Shown here: positions 1 through 5,723 of the stretch, piece after piece | Numbering within the stretch: the stretch's first letter is position 1 | Layout: each line of letters begins with the position of its first letter | NCBI GenBank assembly: GCA_002479485.1 | Contig: DLNM01000067.1 | Span: 924 to 6,646, forward strand | From: Firmicutes bacterium UBA7510 | GTDB taxonomy: Bacteria; Bacillota; Clostridia; Tissierellales; Sedimentibacteraceae | DNA: 5,723 nucleotides | Reading direction: 5' to 3' | The notes under the pieces: model-generated | What the model was told of the DNA's origin: nothing | Databases searched by the model: none | The model's input: the letters and a program-made list of their open reading frames with translations, nothing else | Position numbers and translations under genes: made by a program

Positions 1-9
1 AGTGTGAAA

Positions 10-68
10 AGAGTGAAGAAAAAAACGCTCTTCACTCTATGGAAAAATCAAAAAACGATTTTTCATTT
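10..68 (+). repeat. Two-hairpin dispersed repeat, copy 1
   Basis: Two adjacent inverted repeats. Hairpin A pairs AGAGTGAAGA (10-19) with TCTTCACTCT (29-38) around a 9-base loop. Hairpin B pairs GAAAAATC (42-49) with GATTTTTC (57-64) around a 7-base A-rich loop. The stretch from 31 to 44 (TTCACTCTATGGAA), which joins the two hairpins, recurs exactly on the opposite strand at 1941-1954. The end of hairpin B plus its 3' flank (CGATT, one variable base, TTCATTT) recurs there too. It is therefore a repeat unit and not chance folding. Hairpin A has no T tract after it, so it is not a standard terminator. Hairpin B is followed by a T-rich run but its stem is AT-rich and weak. The repeat family is not one I can name. 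Confidence 0.65.
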
Positions 69-76
69 TATTTTAT

Positions 77-93
77 ATGTCGCTACGCGGCAT
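77..93 (+). other. Hairpin just upstream of the mnmH ribosome binding site
   Basis: ATGTCGC (77-83) pairs with GCGGCAT (87-93), including one G-U pair, around the three-base loop TAC. It ends four bases before the mnmH Shine-Dalgarno sequence GGAGGA (97-102). The centre CTACG also occurs at the centre of hairpin A in repeat copy 2 (minus strand, about 1955-1959), so it may be a third module of the same repeat. A role in mnmH translation is possible from position but is only inferred. Confidence 0.45.
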
Positions 94-113
94 AATGGAG
101 GAAATTGTAGTAA

Positions 114-1148
114 ATGCTCAATGAAGTAAGTTTTAGTGAAGTAAAAAATAAATGTGTTTTTATTGATGTTAGAAGCCCTAGTGAATTTGCGGAAGGTTCG
201 ATTTGTGGCGCTGTAAATATTCCTATACTAAGTGATGAAGAAAGAAAAATAGTTGGTACTGCGTATAAGCAAGCTAGTAAAAATGAAGCAAGACGTCTTG
301 GAATTGAATTTGTATCACCTAAATTGCCAAGTATATTTGACGAAATATTAGAACTTAAAAAAAAGGAGCCTTACTTAGTTGTATACTGTGCTAGAGGCGG
401 GTATAGGAGTACAGCCTTTTCATCTATATTTAGTGCAATAGGAGTTAATTTATTTAAGCTTGTAGATGGATACAAAGGTTATAGAAAATATATTTTAGAA
501 TCTATGACATCACTTAACGAAGATATAACATATGTTGTACTTCATGGAAATACTGGAGTAGGCAAGACAGATATTTTGATGGAGTTAAAAAATATGGGTT
601 ATAGTGTATTAGATTTAGAAGGTGCTGCTAATCATAGGGGTTCTCTACTTGGAAGCATAGGAATAGGGGATTGTAATCCACAAAAGGTTTTTGAAGCTAA
701 TATATTTAATCAATTAGATAATATAAATTCAAAATATGTTTTTATCGAAGCTGAGAGCAAACAAATAGGAAAGGCAGTAATTCCGGACTGTGTTTTTTCA
801 AAAATGAAATCAGGAATTCATATATTCATAGAGGCTGATTTAGATTATAGAGCAAAAAGCCTTAAAAAAGATTATGTATTAAATAAAAACTGGATTGAAG
901 AGTCCATAAAGGCTATAGATTTATTAAGAAAATATATGTCTAATGAAAAAATAAATTATTTAGAAAAAATATTAAGACAAGGAAACTTTGAAGAAGTAGC
1001 TAAAGAATTAATGATAAATTATTATGATCCAATGTATATGCATAAGGCAAATGAATATGAATATTCAGGAAAATTCAAAGCTGAAATTTCGGCAACTGAA
1101 ACTGCTGAGCAAATAAGTGAATGGTTTGAAAATTTTAAAACTGAATAA
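114..1148 (+). CDS. mnmH: tRNA 2-selenouridine synthase MnmH (SelU/YbbB)
   Basis: This cytosolic enzyme converts 2-thiouridine at wobble position 34 of tRNA-Lys, -Glu and -Gln to 2-selenouridine, using selenophosphate, by way of a geranylated intermediate (family knowledge). The 344-residue protein has the family's two-part layout and is slightly shorter than the E. coli protein of about 364. Residues 1-127 are a rhodanese domain with IDVRSPSEF near 17-25 and the catalytic loop CARGGYRS, where Cys92 matches the essential Cys of the family. After it comes a P-loop domain with Walker A GNTGVGKT (145-152), the family signature DLEGAANHRGS (167-177), FIEAESKQIG, and a C-terminal NYYDPMY. The start is ATG 114, because TAA at 111-113 is in frame directly before it and GGAGGA at 97-102 gives an 11-base spacing. 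No clear promoter is visible in 1-113, so transcription may begin outside the window. The gene implies that the host makes selenophosphate (SelD). Confidence 0.95.
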   Translation: MLNEVSFSEVKNKCVFIDVRSPSEFAEGSICGAVNIPILSDEERKIVGTAYKQASKNEARRLGIEFVSPKLPSIFDEILELKKKEPYLVVYCARGGYRSTAFSSIFSAIGVNLFKLVDGYKGYRKYILESMTSLNEDITYVVLHGNTGVGKTDILMELKNMGYSVLDLEGAANHRGSLLGSIGIGDCNPQKVFEANIFNQLDNINSKYVFIEAESKQIGKAVIPDCVFSKMKSGIHIFIEADLDYRAKSLKKDYVLNKNWIEESIKAIDLLRKYMSNEKINYLEKILRQGNFEEVAKELMINYYDPMYMHKANEYEYSGKFKAEISATETAEQISEWFENFKTE

Positions 1149-1199
1149 AAATAAAGTCCCTTCTTTATGTTGGCTTAAAATTAAACATTCACTTTATTT
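1149..1199. repeat. Inverted repeat between mnmH and the methyltransferase gene
   Basis: AAATAAAGT (1149-1157) is the exact reverse complement of ACTTTATTT (1191-1199), with 33 bases between. A shorter alternative hairpin pairs ATAAAG (1151-1156) with CTTTAT (1163-1168). The right arm overlaps the proposed -35 box of the next gene. It could be a weak terminator for mnmH, an operator, or chance in AT-rich DNA. No strong terminator for mnmH is otherwise visible here. Confidence 0.25.
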
Positions 1200-1216
1200 G
1201 GGATGTATGGTAAAAT
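1188..1216 (+). promoter_or_regulatory. Candidate sigma-A promoter with extended -10
   Basis: A -35-like TTCACT (1188-1193, four of six matches to TTGACA) lies 17 bases before the -10 box TAAAAT (1211-1216). The -10 box is preceded by TGG, giving an extended -10 (TATGGTAAAAT). Transcription would start near 1223, leaving a leader of about 45 bases before ATG 1268. This suggests that the methyltransferase-like gene is transcribed on its own and not only by read-through from mnmH. Confidence 0.6.
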
Positions 1217-1253
1217 ATATATAGTATTAAAACAAGTAAAATATATGTTTTGC

Positions 1254-1258
1254 GAGGT
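1254..1258 (+). promoter_or_regulatory. Ribosome binding site that sets the start at 1268
   Basis: GAGGT lies nine bases before ATG 1268. The in-frame TTG at 1250 would extend the protein by six residues, but no Shine-Dalgarno sequence precedes it and GAGGT would fall inside the coding region. ATG 1268 is therefore preferred. Confidence 0.6.
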
Positions 1259-1267
1259 ATCGAAGGT

Positions 1268-1846
1268 ATGGTTTGGCAAATAGTAGCATTTAGTATATTA
1301 CTGGTATTCTACACTATTTATATAGGTAAAATGATATCCCAAAAGAAAAAAGGAATACAGACTGACCAAATAGCCCGTGGCAAGAAAAAAGGCAAGCTTT
1401 TCCGTGTTGAACTAATGATGAAGATAGCAACATACAGTGTCGTTGCTGTTGAAGTGATTAGTATTATTCTTAATATTTCTGCTCTGCCAAAAGCGGCGCG
1501 TATTGTTGGCATTATACTTGGAGTTGCTGGTGATATTGTATTTGCTATAGCGGTTTGGACCATGAGAGATAGCTGGAGAGCCGGTATTGCTGAAAATGAT
1601 AAGACAGAAATAGTTACTTCTGGAATATATAGATTCAGCCGTAATCCTGCTTTTCTTGGCTTCAATTTAGTTTATTTTGGGATTCTATTGATTTTCTTCA
1701 ATTGGGTGCTTTTTATTTTTTCAGCTTTTGCTGCTATTATGCTTCATTTACAGATATTACAGGAGGAAAAATATCTTCCATCAGTTTTTGGAGAAGAATA
1801 CTTAACTTACAAGAAAAAAGTCTGCCGATACATCGGAAGAAAATAA
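1268..1846 (+). CDS. Isoprenylcysteine carboxyl methyltransferase-like membrane protein
   Basis: The 192-residue integral membrane protein belongs to the ICMT/PEMT-like methyltransferase group, whose members use S-adenosylmethionine to methylate small lipophilic or membrane substrates. The bacterial substrate is usually unknown, and nothing here identifies it. Hydrophobic segments lie at about 2-23, 52-70, 79-98 and 129-164, the last long enough for a re-entrant pair of helices. A basic, lysine-rich loop follows the first segment. The family signature is clear: SGIYRFSRNPAFLGF (118-132), then after the hydrophobic hairpin EEKYLPSVFGEEYLTYKKKV (166-185) and a short basic tail RYIGRK. These two conserved blocks form the cofactor-binding and active region in the family. 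Sampled 60-base stretches are about 38-40% G+C, against roughly 18-27% in sampled mnmH stretches, so the gene may have been acquired separately. It has its own promoter upstream and a strong terminator 30 bases downstream. Confidence 0.8.
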   Translation: MVWQIVAFSILLVFYTIYIGKMISQKKKGIQTDQIARGKKKGKLFRVELMMKIATYSVVAVEVISIILNISALPKAARIVGIILGVAGDIVFAIAVWTMRDSWRAGIAENDKTEIVTSGIYRFSRNPAFLGFNLVYFGILLIFFNWVLFIFSAFAAIMLHLQILQEEKYLPSVFGEEYLTYKKKVCRYIGRK

Positions 1847-1876
1847 GAATCTGAACGTGTGATAAATAAAAATATT

Positions 1877-1918
1877 AAAATTCCCAAAGCGCTTTCGAAT
1901 GTGCTTTGGGAATTTTTT
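1877..1918. terminator. Strong, probably bidirectional, intrinsic terminator
   Basis: AAAATTCCCAAAGC (1877-1890) pairs perfectly with GCTTTGGGAATTTT (1903-1916). The stem extends inward by two more pairs (one G-T) around an 8-base loop. On the plus strand a run of six T ends at 1918. On the minus strand the stem is followed by TTTTAATATTTTTATTT, so it can also serve the convergent fusion gene whose stop codon lies 50 bases away. It separates two convergent genes, which fits use in both directions. Confidence 0.88.
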
Positions 1919-1966
1919 AAATGAAGAATCGGAACGATTCTTCCATAGAGTGAACGTAGTTCACTT
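1919..1966 (-). repeat. Two-hairpin dispersed repeat, copy 2 (inverted)
   Basis: Read on the minus strand, hairpin A' pairs AGTGAAC with GTTCACT (plus positions 1949-1965, loop 1956-1958). It is followed by hairpin B', GAAGAATCG with CGATTCTTC (1923-1943, loop 1932-1934). Its linking core TTCACTCTATGGAA (1941-1954 complement) is identical to 31-44 of copy 1. Hairpin B' carries a G-C pair where copy 1 has an A-T pair (45 with 61), with both arms changed together. The unit begins immediately after the stop codon of the fusion gene, and a second in-frame TAA (1965-1967) touches hairpin A'. It lies between that stop and the terminator. Confidence 0.65.
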
Positions 1967-1967
1967 A

Positions 1968-4900
1968 TTATATTGTCATTTCTTTTTTTAGATTCTTTCT
2001 TGCTGTTGTAAGCATAAGCTTAATTCTGTTAACTTGATTCACCTCACTAGCGCCTGGATCATAGTCAATGGCAACTATATTTGAAGCTGGATAAATATCT
2101 TTAAGTTTTTTAATCATACCTTTTCCGGTAATGTGGTTAGGTAAGCATGCAAATGGCTGCAAGCATAATATGTTATTAACATCACTATCTAAAAGCTCTA
2201 GCATCTCTGCTGTTAAAAACCATCCTTCACCACATTGATTGCATAAGGATAAAACATTTTTTGCTTTATCTGCAAGCTCTATTATTGTTGCAGGAGTAGT
2301 AAATCTTTTTGATTTGCTAAATGCATCTATTGCAGGATGCTTATACATTTCTATGGCATTAGTAGCCAATGTGTTAATAGTATGACTTTTTTTAGAGCCA
2401 ATTAAATATTCATCAAATTTTATAACACCATTGTATGAACAATATAGTGCGAAATCAAGTAAATCTGGAACTATTACTTCTGCACCTTCTTCCTCTAATA
2501 ATGAAAATACATCATTATTAGCTGTAGGGTGGAATTTAACTAATATTTCACCAACTATTCCAACCTTAGGTTTTTCTAAATCTTCGTTAATGCTAATATT
2601 ATCAAAATCTTCGACGATTTTATTAACAGTACGTTTAAATTGAGAAAATGAACCTTTACTTACTATTTTTTTACATTCTTTTACCCATGCATTGTATAGT
2701 TCATTTACAGAGCCTTTTACTTTTTCATAGGGTCTAGTTCTATAGGTAACCCTCATAAGCACATCACCTAAGGCTAAAGCAATAAGAATTCTATGCACAA
2801 ATGGTATAGTAAGCTTAAAGCCAGGTTGTTTATCCAATCCTACCATATTTGCAGATATAACTGGTATATGCTCTAAATTCATATCTTTCAAGGCTTTTCT
2901 TATAAATGCTATATAGTTTGTCGCACGACAACCTCCACCGGTTTGTGATATAAGAAGTGACGTATTGTTTAAATCATATTTGCCAGACTTAATAGCATTA
3001 ATCATTTGCCCTATAACTATTATTGATGGGTAGCAAGCATCGTTATTTACATACTTTAATCCCTCATCTATAGCTTTTTTATCAACCGATGGTAAAACCT
3101 CAAAGTTATAACCCGATTTTTTTGCAGCAGCATTAAGAAACTGAAAATGAATAGGCGACATTTGTGGAACAAGTATAGTGTGCTTCTTTTTCATTTCTTT
3201 AGTAAATAGTATTCGATTATCCTGGGTATCATTATTTGTTTTTTCAAAATTTTTGTTTACTCTATCATTTATAGAAGCAATTAATGATCTAATTCTAATA
3301 CGAATTGCTCCTAGATTATTTATTTCATCAATTTTTATAAGTGTATATATTTTATTGTTATTTTCAAGAATTTCATTTACCTGATCTGTTGTAACTGCAT
3401 CTAGACCACAACCGAAGGAATTAAGCTGTATTAGCTCTAAATTCTTACTTTCTGATACATAAGTAGCAGCTGCATAAAGTCTAGTATGATAAGCCCACTG
3501 ATCTATTACCCTAAGAGGTCTATTTATGTGGCCTTTATCCCTTATACTATCCTCAGATAAAACTACTAAATCATAGTTCTCAATCATTTCAGGTATTCCA
3601 TGATTTATTTCAGGGTCAATATGATATGGTCTACCACATAGCACAATTCCTTTTTTATTGTTCTCTTCGATGTATTTTAGGGCTTTGTTACCTTCTTCTA
3701 TAACATCCTCTTTATACTTGAATAACTCTTCATATGCTTTTTCTACAGATTCCTTAATTTCTTCTTCTGTTAAATTTTCATCTTTCAATTCAATGATAAG
3801 TTTTTTAGTAAGTCGTTCTTTGTCATTTAAATTTAAAAACGGTTTGTAAAACCTAACATCGTGTAAATCTATATTAGCACTTATTGCTTCAGGGTATGAA
3901 GCAACAACAGGACAGTTATAGTAATTACCTGCATTTACATCCTCTTGTATAGTATAAAAAATACAAGGATAAAATATTTTCTTTATTTTTTTATTACATA
4001 AATCTACAATATGACCATGAGAAATTTTTCCTGGATAACATACTGATTCAGAAGGAATACTTTCCATTCCCATTTCATATATACTTCTTGTTGATTTACC
4101 AGATAATACTACTCTGTATCCTAAATTGGTAAAGAATGTAAACCAAAATGGATAATCTTCATATATATTTAGTACTCTTGGTATACCTATCATCCCACGT
4201 TTAGCTTTATTTATTGGCAAAGGAGTATAATCAAATACTCTTTTGTATTTATACTTATATAGATTAGGTAAAGGTTCTTTCTTTTCAGTTTCTATATATT
4301 TTTCAGCACCTTTTTCACATCTATTCCCAGATATGAAGTACCTGTTATCTGAAAATTTATTTATAGTTAACAAACAGTTGTTGCCACAATGACCACAACG
4401 CTCTAATGAGGTAGCGAATGTAAAAGAATTTAGATCGTTAAGTCCTAACAAAGTTGTTTTTACATTGCTATTGTATCTTTCTTTAGCTATCAAAGCAGCC
4501 CCAAAAGCACCCATAAGACCAGCTATATCTGGTCTAACAGCTTCTCTTCCTGTTACAAGTTCAAATGCTCTTAAAACTGTATTATTATAAAAAGTACCAC
4601 CTTGCACTACAATTTTTTCGCCAAGGGATTCAGAGTTTTTAAGCCTTATTACTTTAAATAATGCATTTTTAATAACAGAGAAAGAAATACCAGCTGAAAT
4701 ATCCTTTAATGTAGCACCTTCTCTTTGGGCTTGTTTTACTTTAGAGTTCATAAATACTGTGCATCTAGTACCAAGATCAACTGGGTTTTGAGATAGAGTT
4801 CCTTCTTCAGCAAAATCCTTCACGCTCATGTTTAAAGATTTTGCAAATGTTTCAATAAACGAGCCGCATCCTGAAGAGCAAGCTTCATTTAGCATTATAG

Positions 4901-5723
4901 AATCAATAACTCCATTTTTGATTCTCATACATTTCATATCTTGACCGCCTATGTCAAGTATGAAATTCACACCTTCTAAAAAGAAGTTTGCAGCTTTATA
5001 ATGAGCTACAGTTTCTATTTCTCCTAAATCTACCTTTATCGCTGCTTTAATTAAGTGCTCACCATATCCAGTAATTGTTGAATAACAAATATTGATTCCA
5101 TTGTGCAATGAATTGTACATATCTTTTAGAGCATTTATAGTAGAAGTAAGCGGATTACCTTCATTACTTCCATAAAAAGTGTATAATATTTCACCTGCTT
5201 GTGTTATAAGAACAATTTTAGTAGTTGTGCTTCCGGCATCTATACCAAGGAAAGCATTGCCATTATACTCTCTAATAGATTTTCTTTTAGCTTTATTTTG
5301 AGAGTGTCTGACTATAAATTTTTCATAATCACTTTTGTCTACGAATAATGGATTTAATTCTTTTTTATTTAAATCTATTGAATTTTTTGTGTTTGTAGTA
5401 AATTTGTCATAAAAATTATTAAATTGAATTTCCTCAAATTCTTCAGAACATAGGGCGGCTCCTAAAGCAACATAATAATTAGCATCACCTGGACATATAG
5501 CTTGGTTTTCTGCTAAACCTAATGTTTCTATAAATCTTTTTCTTAATTCAGGCAGAAAATACAGTGGTCCTCCTAAAAAAGCTACATTTCCTTTTATAGG
5601 GCGTCCTTGAGCTAGACCACTTATTGTTTGATTTACAACAGCTTGGAAAATTGATGCTGCTATATCTTCTTTTCTTGCACCTTCATTAAGTAAAGGTTGT
5701 ATATCTGTTTTTGCAAAAACACC
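1968..5723 (-). CDS. Giant acyl-CoA dehydratase activase fusion (BadF/HgdC ATPases, DUF2229, dehydratase-like), 5' end off window
   Basis: The reading frame is open from the window edge to TAA 1968, giving 1,251 visible residues. The ATG at 5120 is internal because the upstream 201 codons have no stop and encode conserved sequence. Residues 1-100 are the end of a first ASKHA ATPase domain (VFAKTDIQPLLNEGA, FLGGPL, ALGAAL). Residues 157-415 are a complete second one: phosphate loop GIDAGSTTTK (160-169), TGYGE (218-222), DIGGQDMK (257-264), NEACSSGCGSF with Cys282, RCTVF with Cys321, QGGTF, and MGAFGAAL. Cys282 and Cys321 match the two cluster ligands of HgdC-type activators, with the same 39-residue spacing. 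A CxxCx3C cluster (443, 446, 450) plus Cys469 follows. DUF2229 starts near 509 (GIPRVLNIYEDYPFW, CYPGKISHGH). The C-terminal part has further conserved blocks (LCGRPYH, NSFGCGLDAVTTDQ, NDACYPS, GGGCRATNY, LCNQCGEGW, CLQPFACLPNHITGKG). By family, activators use ATP to push an electron into an Fe-S dehydratase. Here activator and dehydratase-like parts share one chain, and the substrate is unknown. Full length is probably about 1,410-1,430 residues. Confidence 0.9.
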   Translation of the reverse strand, partial: GVFAKTDIQPLLNEGARKEDIAASIFQAVVNQTISGLAQGRPIKGNVAFLGGPLYFLPELRKRFIETLGLAENQAICPGDANYYVALGAALCSEEFEEIQFNNFYDKFTTNTKNSIDLNKKELNPLFVDKSDYEKFIVRHSQNKAKRKSIREYNGNAFLGIDAGSTTTKIVLITQAGEILYTFYGSNEGNPLTSTINALKDMYNSLHNGINICYSTITGYGEHLIKAAIKVDLGEIETVAHYKAANFFLEGVNFILDIGGQDMKCMRIKNGVIDSIMLNEACSSGCGSFIETFAKSLNMSVKDFAEEGTLSQNPVDLGTRCTVFMNSKVKQAQREGATLKDISAGISFSVIKNALFKVIRLKNSESLGEKIVVQGGTFYNNTVLRAFELVTGREAVRPDIAGLMGAFGAALIAKERYNSNVKTTLLGLNDLNSFTFATSLERCGHCGNNCLLTINKFSDNRYFISGNRCEKGAEKYIETEKKEPLPNLYKYKYKRVFDYTPLPINKAKRGMIGIPRVLNIYEDYPFWFTFFTNLGYRVVLSGKSTRSIYEMGMESIPSESVCYPGKISHGHIVDLCNKKIKKIFYPCIFYTIQEDVNAGNYYNCPVVASYPEAISANIDLHDVRFYKPFLNLNDKERLTKKLIIELKDENLTEEEIKESVEKAYEELFKYKEDVIEEGNKALKYIEENNKKGIVLCGRPYHIDPEINHGIPEMIENYDLVVLSEDSIRDKGHINRPLRVIDQWAYHTRLYAAATYVSESKNLELIQLNSFGCGLDAVTTDQVNEILENNNKIYTLIKIDEINNLGAIRIRIRSLIASINDRVNKNFEKTNNDTQDNRILFTKEMKKKHTILVPQMSPIHFQFLNAAAKKSGYNFEVLPSVDKKAIDEGLKYVNNDACYPSIIVIGQMINAIKSGKYDLNNTSLLISQTGGGCRATNYIAFIRKALKDMNLEHIPVISANMVGLDKQPGFKLTIPFVHRILIALALGDVLMRVTYRTRPYEKVKGSVNELYNAWVKECKKIVSKGSFSQFKRTVNKIVEDFDNISINEDLEKPKVGIVGEILVKFHPTANNDVFSLLEEEGAEVIVPDLLDFALYCSYNGVIKFDEYLIGSKKSHTINTLATNAIEMYKHPAIDAFSKSKRFTTPATIIELADKAKNVLSLCNQCGEGWFLTAEMLELLDSDVNNILCLQPFACLPNHITGKGMIKKLKDIYPASNIVAIDYDPGASEVNQVNRIKLMLTTARKNLKKEMTI

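Noticed and set aside
10..38. Hairpin A as the terminator of a gene upstream of the window
   Set aside because: The stem is not followed by a T run, and the same stem-and-linker recurs at 1941-1965 as part of a repeat, so a repeat is the better explanation.
1..113. Riboswitch or CRISPR repeat in the mnmH leader
   Set aside because: The hairpins match no riboswitch fold that I recognise, and there are no regularly spaced direct repeats with spacers.
1250..1252. TTG as the start of the methyltransferase-like gene
   Set aside because: No Shine-Dalgarno sequence precedes it, while GAGGT at 1254-1258 is well placed for ATG 1268.
1318..1665. Minus-strand open frame of 115 codons opposite the methyltransferase-like gene
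   Set aside because: It is fully antisense to a gene with clear family motifs, has no recognisable domain, and fits a shadow frame.
2431..3849. Three short plus-strand open frames (2431-2643, 3178-3384, 3658-3849)
   Set aside because: All lie inside the large minus-strand gene, are rich in Ser, Phe and Leu as expected from antisense of AT-rich coding DNA, and show no domain or convincing ribosome binding site.
5118..5120. ATG as the start of the large minus-strand gene
   Set aside because: The frame stays open for the 201 codons between 5121 and 5723 and encodes conserved activase sequence there, including GIDAGSTTTK, so this Met is internal.

Overview
The window looks like chromosomal DNA from a low-GC, anaerobic Clostridia-type Firmicute. 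The evidence is strong A+T richness, AGGAGG-like ribosome binding sites, a TATGGTAAAAT-type promoter, a selenium-dependent tRNA-modification gene and a very large oxygen-sensitive-type acyl-CoA dehydratase activase. No species can be named from the sequence alone.

Layout. Positions 1-113 hold no gene but contain three short hairpins. They are followed by mnmH (114-1148, +), the tRNA 2-selenouridine synthase. A short gap with a good sigma-A-type promoter leads to a small membrane protein of the isoprenylcysteine carboxyl methyltransferase-like family (1268-1846, +), which is richer in G+C than its neighbours. A strong hairpin at 1877-1918 acts as terminator for it and probably also for the convergent gene on the other side. 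The remaining two thirds (1968-5723, -) is one continuous reading frame. It is open to the window edge and is the C-terminal 1,251 residues of a giant fusion protein: two tandem BadF/HgdC-type ATPase (activase) domains, a DUF2229 region, and a long cysteine-containing dehydratase-like region. The in-frame ATG at 5120 is internal and is not the true start. About 160-180 N-terminal residues should lie outside the window.

The three genes show no obvious shared pathway. mnmH needs selenophosphate and acts on wobble uridines of tRNA. The methyltransferase-like protein is a membrane enzyme of unknown substrate. The activase fusion probably does ATP-driven low-potential electron transfer to an Fe-S enzyme, but its substrate is not established.

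The main observation not explained by the genes is a small two-hairpin repeat present twice in inverted orientation: upstream of mnmH (10-68, +) and directly after the stop codon of the fusion gene (1919-1966, -). The two copies share an exact 14-base core. They also differ by a compensatory base-pair change in one stem, which suggests that the folded form is what is conserved.
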